Positions 45,624 to 56,219 of a DNA stretch of 64,000 nucleotides are shown here, piece by piece (positions within the stretch are counted from its first letter, which is position 1; each line of letters opens with the position of its first letter). The stretch comes from Sodiomyces alkalinus F11 (taxonomy: Eukaryota > Ascomycota > Sordariomycetes > Glomerellales > Plectosphaerellaceae): assembly GCF_003711515.1 (NCBI RefSeq), contig NW_021167080.1:4977015-5041014 (forward strand), written 5' to 3'. The position numbers and the translations under genes were made by a program. The notes beneath the pieces were generated by a model. It was given only the letters and a program-made list of their open reading frames with translations, had not been told where the DNA came from and made no database searches.

Positions 45624-47563
45624 TGTTGATGTTGTCGTTTTTTCGCCAAGATTCAGGTTTTTGATTTTTGATTTCTCTTTCTTCTCCTACTATTTCCTTT
45701 CTCTCTTTCCGTTCTTGTCTCTTTTTTTTTCATTTTTTTCATCTCTTCTTCATCTTCAGGATTGTACGCTTCTTCGTGGCTGCCATGTCGTTTCACGCTT
45801 GTCTTTTTCTTCTCTTTCTTGTCATGACTGTACGAATGGATGTCGGTATAATGGACGAGTTGGATGATTGAATGAGATTGATGAACTCTTTGATGATTTA
45901 ATTCAACGAGGATTTAACAAAAGCACCAAGTCCATCAGTGGACAACACCGTGAAATCATAGGACGGTTGACCGAGATTAGCCTAGCCACCTTACCTATTT
46001 TACGGGGTATGTACAGATGACCTGGGTTGGGTATTCAGGTATTATTATGCAGACAGGAGGTCTTTCCCACCACTAACCGCAAATCCCATGGTTTCCTGTT
46101 TTTGTTGCTTCCATAACATTGAGAGCAGTGAAAGTCGGCAAGGTAGGGGCGATCAATTAAGGTAAGGTAGGTAGGTACAGGTAGGTAGTGTAAGTGGTCG
46201 GATGAACCTTCCTACGATGGTCCTGCATTGAAAGCTCCTGCCCGGGGCATATGGTAGATAAACACCGAGGTAGTCACACCTCGGTGTTGTCGGTGGGTGA
46301 TTACTGGATCGATACAGTCAGATGAACATGCCAAAACATCCTCCCTATATCCAGTTTCCCCTGGCATGCGTCGAACTTCAAACTGTGACGTCACACTTGA
46401 TAACCCTGCACCTTTCCTTCGGGTCGAGACTTCCCCGGCTTGATGACCAGCGCCGTCTCACATTAATTACCAGCAGTACCAGCCACACCTTTCTTTGGAC
46501 GGCCTGCGTCATCAGCCACCGCATAAGCCCAGGGGCCCTCGTGATAGGTGCTACCTACATTTGGACGCCTTCCAGCCAATCCACAGCAAGATGGCATCCT
46601 CAGATGGAAACACTTAGAAGCTCGCCGTCTCTCCGGTCTCAACTTTCCCTTTGAGATACTCTGGTCCGTGCAACTCTTTCAAGATCCTATGGCATCATAC
46701 AGCGCACATAAATTCTTCCCTGTCTCCTTTCCCACTCAAGTGTATCCAGGTACGACGCCACAACAATAAGGTAGAGCTTGGCGTGATGACTTTGACAGTC
46801 CCGTCCTGGGTCGGGTGACCTCATCGTCTTCAATCCGGCAACCACCCACCGTACCTTATGTTTCACGACCACCTGGACGTCTAGGACTCGCCTTGGGTGA
46901 CGTCTCTTTTACACTCTACCCGTACCCAGAACTGAAGTACGTGTACAGTACGTTGTACACCAGGTGCGCCGAGGCGACGTTCATTCGGTCCCACGCCTGT
47001 CGCTCTTCATACGATGCAATGCCCAGCGAGGGACACGCCTGTCTTAATACCCTGCATCTTGGCACAAGTACATTACACTACAACGTACCTACACTACACG
47101 TACATGTAACATACGGCCATAGCAATGACGCGCCGGACCATCCAGTCATGACCCCCCCAATCCTTGGTAGCTCGTCCTATTCTAGAACCCCTTGCCATGA
47201 ATTATGACATCTAACTCCTTGGCAGTCATCTCCTACCTTATTTTGTAGTTTGACGTCAACCTAACTGTCCCGAGATGATCGATAAATACTTTGAAGCGTG
47301 CCGCTTCAACCTTGCCGACAAGTTCCTCCTTTTCCCCCAACGGTAGTCTCTCTCAACATTAGAAAAACAAGTTCCAGGTCAGGCTAAGCACCAAACCAAA
47401 CCGCCAGCAGTCTCAACCCAACCATTACCAACCTCCCCCCTGAATCCGCAACCCAAGTGCGACACACCACACACCACACACCACACACCACACACAACAC
47501 ACAACGCACAACGCACACGCACACGCACACACACACACCGGACCATAGACCACCTTTTACATC
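45624..47563. other. 1.9-kb spacer upstream of the MARVEL-like gene
   Basis: A T-rich 3' flank (45640-45760) is followed by AAGGTAAGGTAGGTAGGTAC words at 46163-46185 and scattered short frames without domain signal. It holds the promoter of the gene at 47564, whose leader carries a CA-rich microsatellite. Confidence 0.45.
47461..47540 (+). repeat. CACACCA/CACG microsatellite in the leader of the MARVEL-like gene
   Basis: CACAC-based repeats with interspersed CA, AACG and ACGC units end 23 bp before the ATG at 47564, so they probably lie in the 5' UTR. Confidence 0.85.
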
Positions 47564-48177
47564 ATGGCTCTCGACCGCATTCTCAGCTTCATCCTCCGGG
47601 CCGCCGAGCTCGCCTTTGCAGCCATTGTTGCCGGTATCGTCGGTCATTATCTTGACAACTCCGAGGCATCGGCCTGGGATAATGGCCGTCACATTTACAC
47701 CATCGTTGTCGCAGCCCTGGCTATGCTTCTCTCCCTCCTGTGGCTCCTCCCCTTCTCAAGCGCCTTCATCCACTGGCCTGTCGACCTCTTCATCTCCATC
47801 CTTTGGTTTGTGGCATTCGGCCTGCTTGTTGATGTAAGTCTTTCCCTTGTTCTGGTGTCTTTTCATCCTCCCTTCGACGAGAGACAAAAGACCTGAGCGG
47901 CCCGATATGATTATGAGTGGCCTCCTTTGGCTAACATACGTGTGTGTTCCAGCTCATTGGTAATGGTTGCGGCGGCGTCTTCAACTGGGGCAACGTTACC
48001 GTGACGGGAGACGACGCCTGTGGTCGCATGAAGGCCGTCGTCGCCTTTTCCTTCCTGTCCGCCATCTGCTGGCTCGCTTCTGCCATCATCGGCTTCTTCT
48101 GGACCCGCCGCCGCACCACCACCACCCATAGCCGCCCGGCCGACGGTCGTCGCACTTGGTACCGCTCTCGCGTCTAA
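47564..48177 (+). CDS. Four-span MARVEL-like membrane protein
   Basis: Exons are 47564-47833 and 47953-48177 (119-nt intron, donor GTAAGT, acceptor TTCCAG), giving 164 residues. Four hydrophobic segments: about residues 9-28 (LRAAELAFAAIVAGIVGHYL), 44-66 (IYTIVVAALAMLLSLLWLL), 72-91 (HWPVDLFISILWFVAFGLLVD) and 118-138 (VVAFSFLSAICWLASAIIGFF). A short charged tail follows (WTRRRTTTTHSR). The loop before span 4 has GNGCGG and DDACGRMKAVVAFSFLSA, the Cys-containing pattern of fungal MARVEL/Nce102-like proteins, which organise plasma-membrane domains. The exact role is not inferable. Confidence 0.85.
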
Positions 48178-49793
48178 GCGCGAGTCTTGTTAGCTCCTAG
48201 CTGTCCCTACTCGGCCAAATCACACACCAGCTGTTTGTTCGATTATAATATCTCACGGGGCCACTTTCTTTGGAGGGTTTCGGCCTAGGGCACAGCTTTT
48301 GGCTTTTTTTTTTTGTCTTCTCCTTTTTTTCTTTTTTTTCTTTTCTTAAATTCCAAAATGTGTCGTGACAAAAGATGAGGGCAGACTGAGCCGAGTACAC
48401 GACTGGATGAATATTTGAGTGGCCTCATTTGGAGGAAGGATGCGGGCGTTGATACCCCTCTTAATACCGTGATACACCTAGCCTCAACGGCATGTATAAA
48501 TTCATAATTCTCACCATCAACAGTTTTAATTCAATGCTCCAACGTTATCATATCTTGAATGTATGTATTCGTCAAAGTGTAAAAAAGGCCAAGTCTGTGT
48601 AAACGACCGTAAACGACCCCGGGTTCTTTTTATCTGTCCCAAGGTAGTCCTCAAAGTCCCTGAAGAATGCGAACGAGATACCCGACTCCAGAATACTCCG
48701 TAGAGCGTCCATGTTGTTACCGACTGACAACGGACTTGGGCTCGTATGGACTTCAAGTGCTATCGTACCGTCTTTGTCTGTCTACGTGTATTACTGTGGA
48801 AGGGTTCCGTTCCGTTTTGGGGTGATTAGATCTTCAGTACCTAACCTTAGAGGTTAGGCCTACAGATACTACCTAGGTCAGATATCACGAGGAAAGCTTC
48901 GCTTTCCACCAAAAGACGATGTCGGCGCGGCAGTGATCGGCAGCTACGGAGAGAACGGCGACGGACAGCGAGGAAAGTCCGATGATGGGCTTGCTTGTTG
49001 TCCAGACGGAGATGGGAGATGGGAGATGGCAGGTACATACCCCTATCTGTTTTAGCAAAGTCGATGACGCAGATGCGGCGCACGGTGACGCCACAACCTG
49101 GATCTCCTCCACATCACTAGCCACAGTGGGTCTCGCGGCAACAACAACGCAACCACAACAATCAGAGCTTGTTGCGTTGCAATCTGATGGCGTCATGAAC
49201 TCTGGGGACACGCTTGCTCGGTAGGTATGTCCTCCGACCAACCTAACCATTCAACGTTGGGGATACATAAGGTACCGCGTCTCAGGTACTCGGAGGCGGT
49301 CCAGGAGTGCGACATCATGGTTGAAGAGGTGATGGAAATACGGATTGAGCCACGCGTCCGTCCCGCCCCATCGAGTTTAGCCCACCCGTTGTATCCGTAG
49401 TTCCACAGTGGCACAGTCCGCATGGGAATGCCTTCTCAAGCTCCCCATATCGGGTTCAGTCCTCCCACGGACGTGCTGGAGACCATTCCGTACGGAGTAA
49501 AAGTGGCTCCCGTCCCTGCGTCCCTGGGTCCCCGGAGCTCAACTCGACGATCTTTGGCTTTGCCTCCTGACCCTTGTCGCTTCCCTCGACGTTTCATTTC
49601 GGCCAACCTTGGCGAGCCAGCCCTAAACGTCACCGACATGGGGGGTACGGGGATGACGTAAGAAGGGGGCCATTGCGAGATAGCTTCACGACAGCTAGGA
49701 CCATTGGGGATTACCTGCATGACATTGTTACTTCGGGGAACGCGTTGCTGAGCTGGCGGTCCTTGTCTGGCTCGGCTTCAGTGAACGCCCGGT

Positions 49794-49832
49794 GTACGAA
49801 GTACGAAGTACGGAGTACCACCTAAGGTACGG
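49794..49832. repeat. Cluster of GTACGAAGTAC and GTACGGAGTAC words
   Basis: Consecutive, overlapping copies of the imperfect palindrome GTACGAAGTAC are followed by ACGGAGTACC and CCTAAGGTACGG. This is the densest instance of words scattered through most spacers of the window. Confidence 0.75.
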
Positions 49833-50226
49833 ATGGACTATCGGTACTTCGTGTTTATTACCTCAGGTAGGTACTGGGTGGCTGTGCTGCTGCTACAAAA
49901 AATACCTTGGTGAAAAAGCAAACCGAAACAAACCACGACACGAGTAATGGCAGTAAGTGTACACTACTTTTCGTAGATCCCGTTTGCATTTGGTCCCCAG
50001 GCCCTATGACGTCCATGAGCTTAGTCTGAGGTGCCATGACATGAGCTTCAACCTGGATTGCGGCACTAACGGTGACATCTTTAGTTGGGTATGAACAATG
50101 GTTGGAAGGGTCCTGTCGTCGATCACTTTTTGCGTTCATTCTCGTCAGACACTTGTATCACCTGACGTTTCCACTTGGATCTCATCGCCCCAAGTCGATT
50201 CCAGCAAATGCGTGACGAAACGCTGA

Positions 50227-50234
50227 TATATAAG
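50227..50234 (+). promoter_or_regulatory. TATA box of the LEA-like gene
   Basis: TATATAAG lies 181 bp before the ATG at 50415. A CT-rich stretch and then an A/C-rich leader (CAACAACAACAAAACAAC) follow, a classic strong inducible fungal promoter layout. Confidence 0.6.
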
Positions 50235-50414
50235 AACCCCCTCCTCTCCTCCTTCATCTGCTGCTCCTCTCTGCACTTCACCTTTCATCATCAACAACAA
50301 CAAAACAACAAGAACAATTAACAAAACCAACGGCGATAATACCCACTCATCGCAACTCATCAAGTTCCTTTTTTAAGATACCAAAAATATACACGACCAT
50401 AAACACCATCCAAC

Positions 50415-51449
50415 ATGTCTAACATGATTCACAAGATCAAGGACGCCATGACGTCCGACAAGAGCTCCGAATCCGACCCTGCTGGTTCCCACGGCCACCA
50501 TGAGACCCGCACCGCCAATGTGGCTGACCCTCGCATCGACTCTGACCGTGATCACCGTTCTGCCCCGGGCTCCAACTTGGGCGCCGGCTCCACCCAAGGC
50601 ACCGGTTCCACCACCGATAACTACGGCAACGCTGGCGTTGGCGTCACTGGCGCGCCTGGCGGCTCTGGCACCACCGGCACCACCGGAACCACTTCCACTG
50701 GCGCATACGGCAGCTCCAACACTCGGGATGGCCCCCACCAGAGCGGCATGGCCAACAAGGTTGACCCCCGCGTCGACTCGGACCGTGACCACCGCGGCGC
50801 TCCCGGCAGCACCACCGGCACTTCCGGTCTAGGCAGCTCTACTCGCGGCGAGAACACCTTCGGCTCCAGCACTACTGGCACCACTGGCACCACTGGCACC
50901 TCCGGCGGCTACGGTACCTCCGGCACCACCCGCGGCGAGAACACCTTCGGCTCCGGCACTACTGGCACCTCCGGCACCACCCGCGGCGAGAACACCTTCG
51001 GCTCCGGCAACACCGGTAACACTGGCGGCTACGGCATCTCCGGCAACACCGGTACCTCCGGTGGTTACGGCAGCTCCGGCAACACCGGTACCTCCGGCGG
51101 TTACGGCAGCTCCGGCACCACCGGTACCTCCGGCGGCTACGGCAGCTCCAACACTCGGGCTGGCCCCCACCAGAGCGGCATGGCCAACAAGGCCGACCCC
51201 CGCGTCGACTCGGACCGTGACAACCGCGCTGCCCCCGGCGCCTCTATGGGCGGCAATCAGTTCAACAGCGGCGCGACGGCAGGCGGCCTCGGCTCTGCTG
51301 GACACACCAGATCCACCAACCCGGGTCCCGCCCCGAACACGGCCGGTCCTCACAAGCAGGATATGCTGAACAAGATGGACCCTCGCGTCGACTCCGACCT
51401 CGACAACTCGAAGACCATGGGACAGGACCAGACATTCTCTCGCCCGTAA
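50415..51449 (+). CDS. Repetitive hydrophilic LEA-like stress protein
   Basis: Intronless, 344 residues, start ATG 50415 (MSNMIHKIKDAMTSDKSSES). Three related modules read ANVADPRIDSDRDHRSAPG, ANKVDPRVDSDRDHRGAPG and ANKADPRVDSDRDNRAAPG, each of the last two preceded by GPHQSGM. A fourth, degenerate one near the C-terminus reads LNKMDPRVDSDLDNS. Between them are Gly/Thr/Ser tracts (TRGENTFGSGTTGTSG, NTGTSGGYGSSG) repeated almost exactly. The protein is extremely hydrophilic and low in bulky residues, like fungal stress- or conidiation-associated proteins of the 'DPRVDSD' type. With the TATA box and A/C-rich leader, high stress- or development-induced expression is likely (inference). Molecular function is unknown. 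Confidence 0.82.
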   Translation: MSNMIHKIKDAMTSDKSSESDPAGSHGHHETRTANVADPRIDSDRDHRSAPGSNLGAGSTQGTGSTTDNYGNAGVGVTGAPGGSGTTGTTGTTSTGAYGSSNTRDGPHQSGMANKVDPRVDSDRDHRGAPGSTTGTSGLGSSTRGENTFGSSTTGTTGTTGTSGGYGTSGTTRGENTFGSGTTGTSGTTRGENTFGSGNTGNTGGYGISGNTGTSGGYGSSGNTGTSGGYGSSGTTGTSGGYGSSNTRAGPHQSGMANKADPRVDSDRDNRAAPGASMGGNQFNSGATAGGLGSAGHTRSTNPGPAPNTAGPHKQDMLNKMDPRVDSDLDNSKTMGQDQTFSRP

Positions 51450-52347
51450 GCCACACACCAAAATACACACACACACACACACAGCATCCCGAGGCGGCGG
51501 CGTGACCCTACACTTTTTTCTTTTTTTTTTCCTTTTTCCCATGGGCACCCAATCATCAAAAACTTGGTGCCTCGGTGTCGCTGCTCTTTTGCGTCTTGTC
51601 TAGTCGCCTGCCGTTTCTTTTCTGCATGCACTTTGTCTTTTAGCGAACGAAAAGAAAAAAAAGGACCCGAGCTCGTCGACTGACATGGATTTTTCTTCTC
51701 CTTCGCAAAGGGCTGCCACGTCGCAACGGGATCCCATGGACGCTGCTCAAGTGCCGCCTTCCGTGATGGCCGAACATCGCGGCGAGCCAGCCATTCGGCA
51801 TGGAGACCCTGGGCATAATCGCGCCCGGAGGAATAGCAGCACCACCCATCAGGAGATGTATCGGGGGATATAATGCGGGTTGGGCTACTATGTCTGCGTC
51901 CTTTTTGTGTTTGCACTTTTTCCTAATGTAATCATCTCACTGCAGATGTATCAATAGCTATGAAGTGACGAGAACCTTTCAATGAACCACCACATACTTG
52001 TGAATAGTTCGAGCCTCAACTTGCATCACGTGTTGTACAAAAAAGAAAAGAAAAAGAAGAAAAAAAAAAAGGCCCACCGGATTATTAATCATGTCACATG
52101 ATTTCGTTCATTGAGGTAAAGAAGCCAGCCATCAAGGTGAAAGCAACGCGTCTTTGCGTGTTTTCCGGATCCGTATCTGTACCTATCTGTACTTACTTAT
52201 CATGTACCTACCTATGCACACCCCGCGATTCACCCAACTTGCCCCTCCCATCTGCCTACGGCCGCCTCCTTCCTCCCTTCTCCCTTCTCCCTTATCACTC
52301 CCAGCAACGTCCTTCCCCATCGTATCGAGTATGCAGACCCTGCCAGT
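51450..52347. other. Spacer between the LEA-like and SNF2 genes
   Basis: CA repeat at 51464-51482, T/A-rich 3' flank sequence, an A-rich tract at 52038-52071 and CT-rich sequence at 52260-52310 before the SNF2 start. No gene seen. Confidence 0.45.
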
Positions 52348-55300
52348 ATGGAGACCGAAAACGGCGACGATGTAATATTATTATCTGACGACGAAACGGC
52401 CTCTGACTCTGGACCCGAAGTTGCGAGGGCGCCCTTCTCAAGTACCAAAGCTCTCGGCAAGCGAAAAGTCAGGCCCGATTTCGAGGAAAAAGTGGTATGG
52501 GATGATGATTCCGATGACGGCCTTCAGCTGGCATCAAAATCTAAAAAGCGTAGAGGGGGGAAAAAGCGAGGACGGGAACATAAAGGCCAGGAGAAAAACA
52601 AGGGCAAAGGCAAGGCGCAGAAGGATAGCAATCGCGAGGATGTCAAAGGCGAACCATCGATCTCAGCCGGTGCCCAAGATGACTATGCCATGGCGGGCGC
52701 ACCGGTTTATCTGCGGGAGAGGAGACAGGAATTCGATAAAACCCGCGAATCCCTGCACGAAGCGGGCTTGCTCCTGCCACCCGACTACACCGGCATTGAG
52801 TTTACCGACAACGAAGACGAGAGCGAAAGACCCGGACGCGGTGCCGTGGAAGAACGGCCCCAATTCGACGACAGCACCGGCGTGAAACCGTGCCGCCCCT
52901 ATGAGGACGTCGAGCTCGAATCCTCGGCGGGCGTCATACCCGCGCCCATCGCCCAGTACCTGCGAGAGTACCAGATCACTGGCGTGCGATTCCTCCACCG
53001 GCTTTTCGTCTACCAGGAGGGCGGCATCCTCGGCGACGACATGGGTCTGGGCAAGACGGTCCAGGTTGCCGCCTTCCTCACTGCGGCGTTCGGCAAGTCG
53101 GGCACCAAGCGTGACCAAAAGCGGATGAGGAAGATGCGCAGAGACGCCCGCCGCTGGTATCCCCGCGTCTTGATCGTCTGCCCGGGCTCTCTCCTGGAGA
53201 ACTGGAAAAACGAGCTGCATCGGTGGGGCTGGTGGCACGTCGATGTGTATCACGGATCCGGGAAGGAGGATGTGCTTGGCGCGGCGAGGGCTGGCATGGT
53301 GGAGATCATGATCACGACGTACCAGACGTACAAGATGCAGCAAGACGCCGTCAATACAGTCAAGTGGGATGTAGTCGTGGCTGATGAGTGCCACATCATC
53401 AAGCGTCCAGGCTCGGAAGTCACGAAGGCTATGGATCAGGCGAACGCCCTATGCCGGATCGGCCTAACAGGCACCGCTATTCAGAACAACTACGGCGAGC
53501 TCTGGACCCTGCTCAACTGGACGAACCCAGGGCACTTCGGCACCTGGTCCGAGTGGGAAAGAACCATCGCCAAACCGCTCAGGTTAGGCCAATCTCATGA
53601 TGCGACGCTGCACCAGCTGAGCAGAGGTCGGATCACAGCGAAGAAACTAGTCACGAACCTCCTCCCCCCCTATTTTCTGCGTCGGGTGAAGACCCTTATT
53701 GCGCACCAACTTCCCAAAAAGAGCGACAGAGTCGTCTTCTGTCCCTTGACCGACGCACAGCGCGAGGCCTACAAAAACCTTATCGATTCGCCGGAGCTTG
53801 ACCTTCTCCGGACCGTCGGGGATCGCTGCGAGTGCGGCTCCGGCGCTGCCCGCGGCTGGTGTTGCGATGAGCGGCTTCCTAACGGCAAGCACTGGAAGTC
53901 GATCGTTTTCCCCAGCGTAATGACGTTGCAGAAGTTGGCGAACCATCTCACACTGCTCGTGCCTTCTTCAACTGCCGCCGATCCTAGCGAGAAGCAGGAG
54001 CGGGAGATGGCGACGCTGAGGACGTGTTGCCCCGACACTTGGGCTTATTTGTTCACGAATCGCGACGCCATCATGAACCTGGCGAATCCCGAGTTTTGCG
54101 GCAAGTGGAAGGTGCTGAAGAAGCTCCTCAAGTTCTGGCACAGCAGCGGCGACAAGGTGCTGGTCTTTTCCCATAGCGTCCGCTTGCTTCGCATTCTCCA
54201 GCACCTGTTCCGCAATACGAGCTACAGCGTCACCTACCTGGACGGATCGCTCTCGTACGCGGACCGGCAAGGGGCCGTGGACGAATTCAACTCGGACCCG
54301 ACCCAGTTTGTCTTCCTCATTTCGACCAAGGCGGGGGGCGTCGGGCTCAATATCACCGCCGCCAACAAGGTCGTCATCTTCGACCCCCACTGGAACCCCG
54401 CCTACGACCTCCAGGCGCAGGACCGAGCCTACCGGATCGGTCAGAGGCGAGACGTCGACGTCTTCCGCCTCGTCTCGTCGGGCACCATCGAAGAGATCGT
54501 CTACGCGCGGCAGATCTACAAGCAGCAGCAGGCCAACATCGGGTACACGGCGTCCTCCGAACGTCGCTACTTCAAAGGCGTGCAGGAGACCCTGGACCGC
54601 AAGGGGGAGATCTTCGGCCTCGCCAATCTCTTCGCGTACCGGGAGGACCATCTCGTCATCCGGGACATCGTGAACAAGACGAACATAGCCGAGGCCAAAG
54701 CCGGCACCGGTATCGCCCTGGTAGGCTTGGATATGGAGCAAGCCGTCAACGACGAGGAGCTCCAGTGGATCAAGCAGGAAGCGGCGCCGGGGGAAGGCGC
54801 CGGGGCGGCGGGATCCGCCGAGGACGGAGGCATGTCCCAGCTCGCGGCCCTGATCACGAAAAAGACAGGCAGCAGCGGCAGCCACGGACCGGCGCAGCAG
54901 AATGGTCACGACTCCCACCAGTCGCCGAAAAGCGACGCCATCCAGGCCATCCTCGCCTCTGCAGGCGTGGAGTACACGCACGAGAACTCGGAAGTGATCG
55001 GCACGTCGAAAGTCGAAGAGAAACTATCACGCGCGGCAGAGATGGTCGCGGCAGCCCAGGGTGGGGAAGGGGGAGGCGGAGGCGGAGGCGACAGTGGAGA
55101 CGGCACAAATGACGAGGACGACGTGGACGGCGACAGCGCCCTGTTGGCTGATGCGTTCACCAGGGAAATCTTCGGCACACGGGGCCAGGGCCGGGGCCGG
55201 GGCCGGGGCACGGGGTTCCTGTACCGGTACAACCCGCCCGAGGACGTGATGCGCCGCCAATTCTGCACCATGGCGCGCGAGTTTGGCTTCGCGTCGGCGA

Positions 55301-55677
55301 CCCAGTTTGCGCTGGTCGTGGAGAGCTGGACGCAGGAGCAGCGCCGGAACTGCCTGGATGCCTTTTACCGGATCCGCGAGGGGAGGCTCCTCGCGCAGGA
55401 GGCGGTGGATCGCGAGTCCGTCGTGGGCTTGGACTCGGTCGCCTTACACCGCGGTCCACAAGGCCACGGTTCTGTCTTTACCGATGGGGCAGCTCCTGTC
55501 GACAAGACGAAGACGGAAGTCAAGAATGATGTGAAGGAAGAAGGAAGGTCGGTCCTCTGGAAGGTCCCAGCCATGCCGCCGCCGCCGCCGCCATCGTCGT
55601 CTTCCGCCGTGTCCGAGAAGAAACGAAGCTCGATTTTCATCTACGATTCTGATGACGACGAGACGGACGAGCTGTGA
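52348..55677 (+). CDS. SNF2-family ATPase, ERCC6L2/Rad26-like
   Basis: Intronless, 1109 residues. Residues 1-110 are a charged nuclear region (ILLSDDETASDSG, KKRRGGKKRGRE). The ATPase core begins at IAQYLREYQITGVRFL (about 205). Motif I is GDDMGLGKT (229-237), Ia VLIVCPGSLLENW, II DECH (346-349), III LTGTAIQNNYGELWTLLNW, V STKAGGVGLNI and VI QAQDRAYRIGQRRDVDVFRLVS (about 691). The core resembles ERCC6L2-type enzymes, which are linked to transcription-associated repair and recombination. Between the lobes is a Cys cluster (CECGSGAARGWCC). The C-terminal third is Gly/Ser/Asp-rich and ends in a basic-acidic tail. ATP-dependent DNA translocation is expected. Subfamily placement is from sequence feel only. 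Confidence 0.9.
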   Translation: METENGDDVILLSDDETASDSGPEVARAPFSSTKALGKRKVRPDFEEKVVWDDDSDDGLQLASKSKKRRGGKKRGREHKGQEKNKGKGKAQKDSNREDVKGEPSISAGAQDDYAMAGAPVYLRERRQEFDKTRESLHEAGLLLPPDYTGIEFTDNEDESERPGRGAVEERPQFDDSTGVKPCRPYEDVELESSAGVIPAPIAQYLREYQITGVRFLHRLFVYQEGGILGDDMGLGKTVQVAAFLTAAFGKSGTKRDQKRMRKMRRDARRWYPRVLIVCPGSLLENWKNELHRWGWWHVDVYHGSGKEDVLGAARAGMVEIMITTYQTYKMQQDAVNTVKWDVVVADECHIIKRPGSEVTKAMDQANALCRIGLTGTAIQNNYGELWTLLNWTNPGHFGTWSEWERTIAKPLRLGQSHDATLHQLSRGRITAKKLVTNLLPPYFLRRVKTLIAHQLPKKSDRVVFCPLTDAQREAYKNLIDSPELDLLRTVGDRCECGSGAARGWCCDERLPNGKHWKSIVFPSVMTLQKLANHLTLLVPSSTAADPSEKQEREMATLRTCCPDTWAYLFTNRDAIMNLANPEFCGKWKVLKKLLKFWHSSGDKVLVFSHSVRLLRILQHLFRNTSYSVTYLDGSLSYADRQGAVDEFNSDPTQFVFLISTKAGGVGLNITAANKVVIFDPHWNPAYDLQAQDRAYRIGQRRDVDVFRLVSSGTIEEIVYARQIYKQQQANIGYTASSERRYFKGVQETLDRKGEIFGLANLFAYREDHLVIRDIVNKTNIAEAKAGTGIALVGLDMEQAVNDEELQWIKQEAAPGEGAGAAGSAEDGGMSQLAALITKKTGSSGSHGPAQQNGHDSHQSPKSDAIQAILASAGVEYTHENSEVIGTSKVEEKLSRAAEMVAAAQGGEGGGGGGGDSGDGTNDEDDVDGDSALLADAFTREIFGTRGQGRGRGRGTGFLYRYNPPEDVMRRQFCTMAREFGFASATQFALVVESWTQEQRRNCLDAFYRIREGRLLAQEAVDRESVVGLDSVALHRGPQGHGSVFTDGAAPVDKTKTEVKNDVKEEGRSVLWKVPAMPPPPPPSSSSAVSEKKRSSIFIYDSDDDETDEL

Positions 55678-56219
55678 TGTGGGAAGGTTGGATTACAAGA
55701 TCACCACGCGGGCGTATCGTGCGGTTTCGACTTGGAGAACGTGGAATATAACGGGACAAGATACCCCTGGCGTTTTGGACTTATGATGGGGCTTGATGGG
55801 CATGGTAGCGTTGATAATGAAAGATGCGGTGCTCCATTTGGGAGGGTTGAAGCGCCCAGCACCTCGTTTCTTAGACTTTTGGAAACGTCTTTATATAGTC
55901 CGAGGAGAGGAATACCATCATGTCATGGTGGTATTCCTTTGAGCTGACAATCAGGAAAGTGATGGACTCAAAAGACACGCTAGGAAACCCACATGAGACA
56001 GAGAACCGACGACAACATGGCATGAACAAAAATGAACCAATGCTTACAGTGTATTTATACAAAGAGAACAAACAAGAATCTTTACAGTGTAGGTGCTTTA
56101 TGTGCCTGGTCGAGTTCGGCCCCCTACCCCCCCGCTTCATCTCCCGGGGTTCCCCATTCCCGAATCCCAAATGCATTCCTTTCCCTTTCCAAGTGTCATT
56201 GCCGTGCTCTCGGAGCTCC
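55678..56219. other. Convergent spacer between the SNF2 and GTS1-like genes
   Basis: 3' flanks of both genes. A short inverted pair, AATACCATCATG and CATGGTGGTATT, at about 55911-55936 could form a hairpin in the SNF2 transcript end. Nothing else recognised. Confidence 0.4.

Larger units (their letters stand above)
48178..50414. other. 2.2-kb spacer upstream of the LEA-like gene
   Basis: A T-rich 3' flank at 48300-48350, no credible ORFs, and a dense palindrome cluster at 49794-49832. The distal end contains the TATA element and leader of the next gene. Confidence 0.45.
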
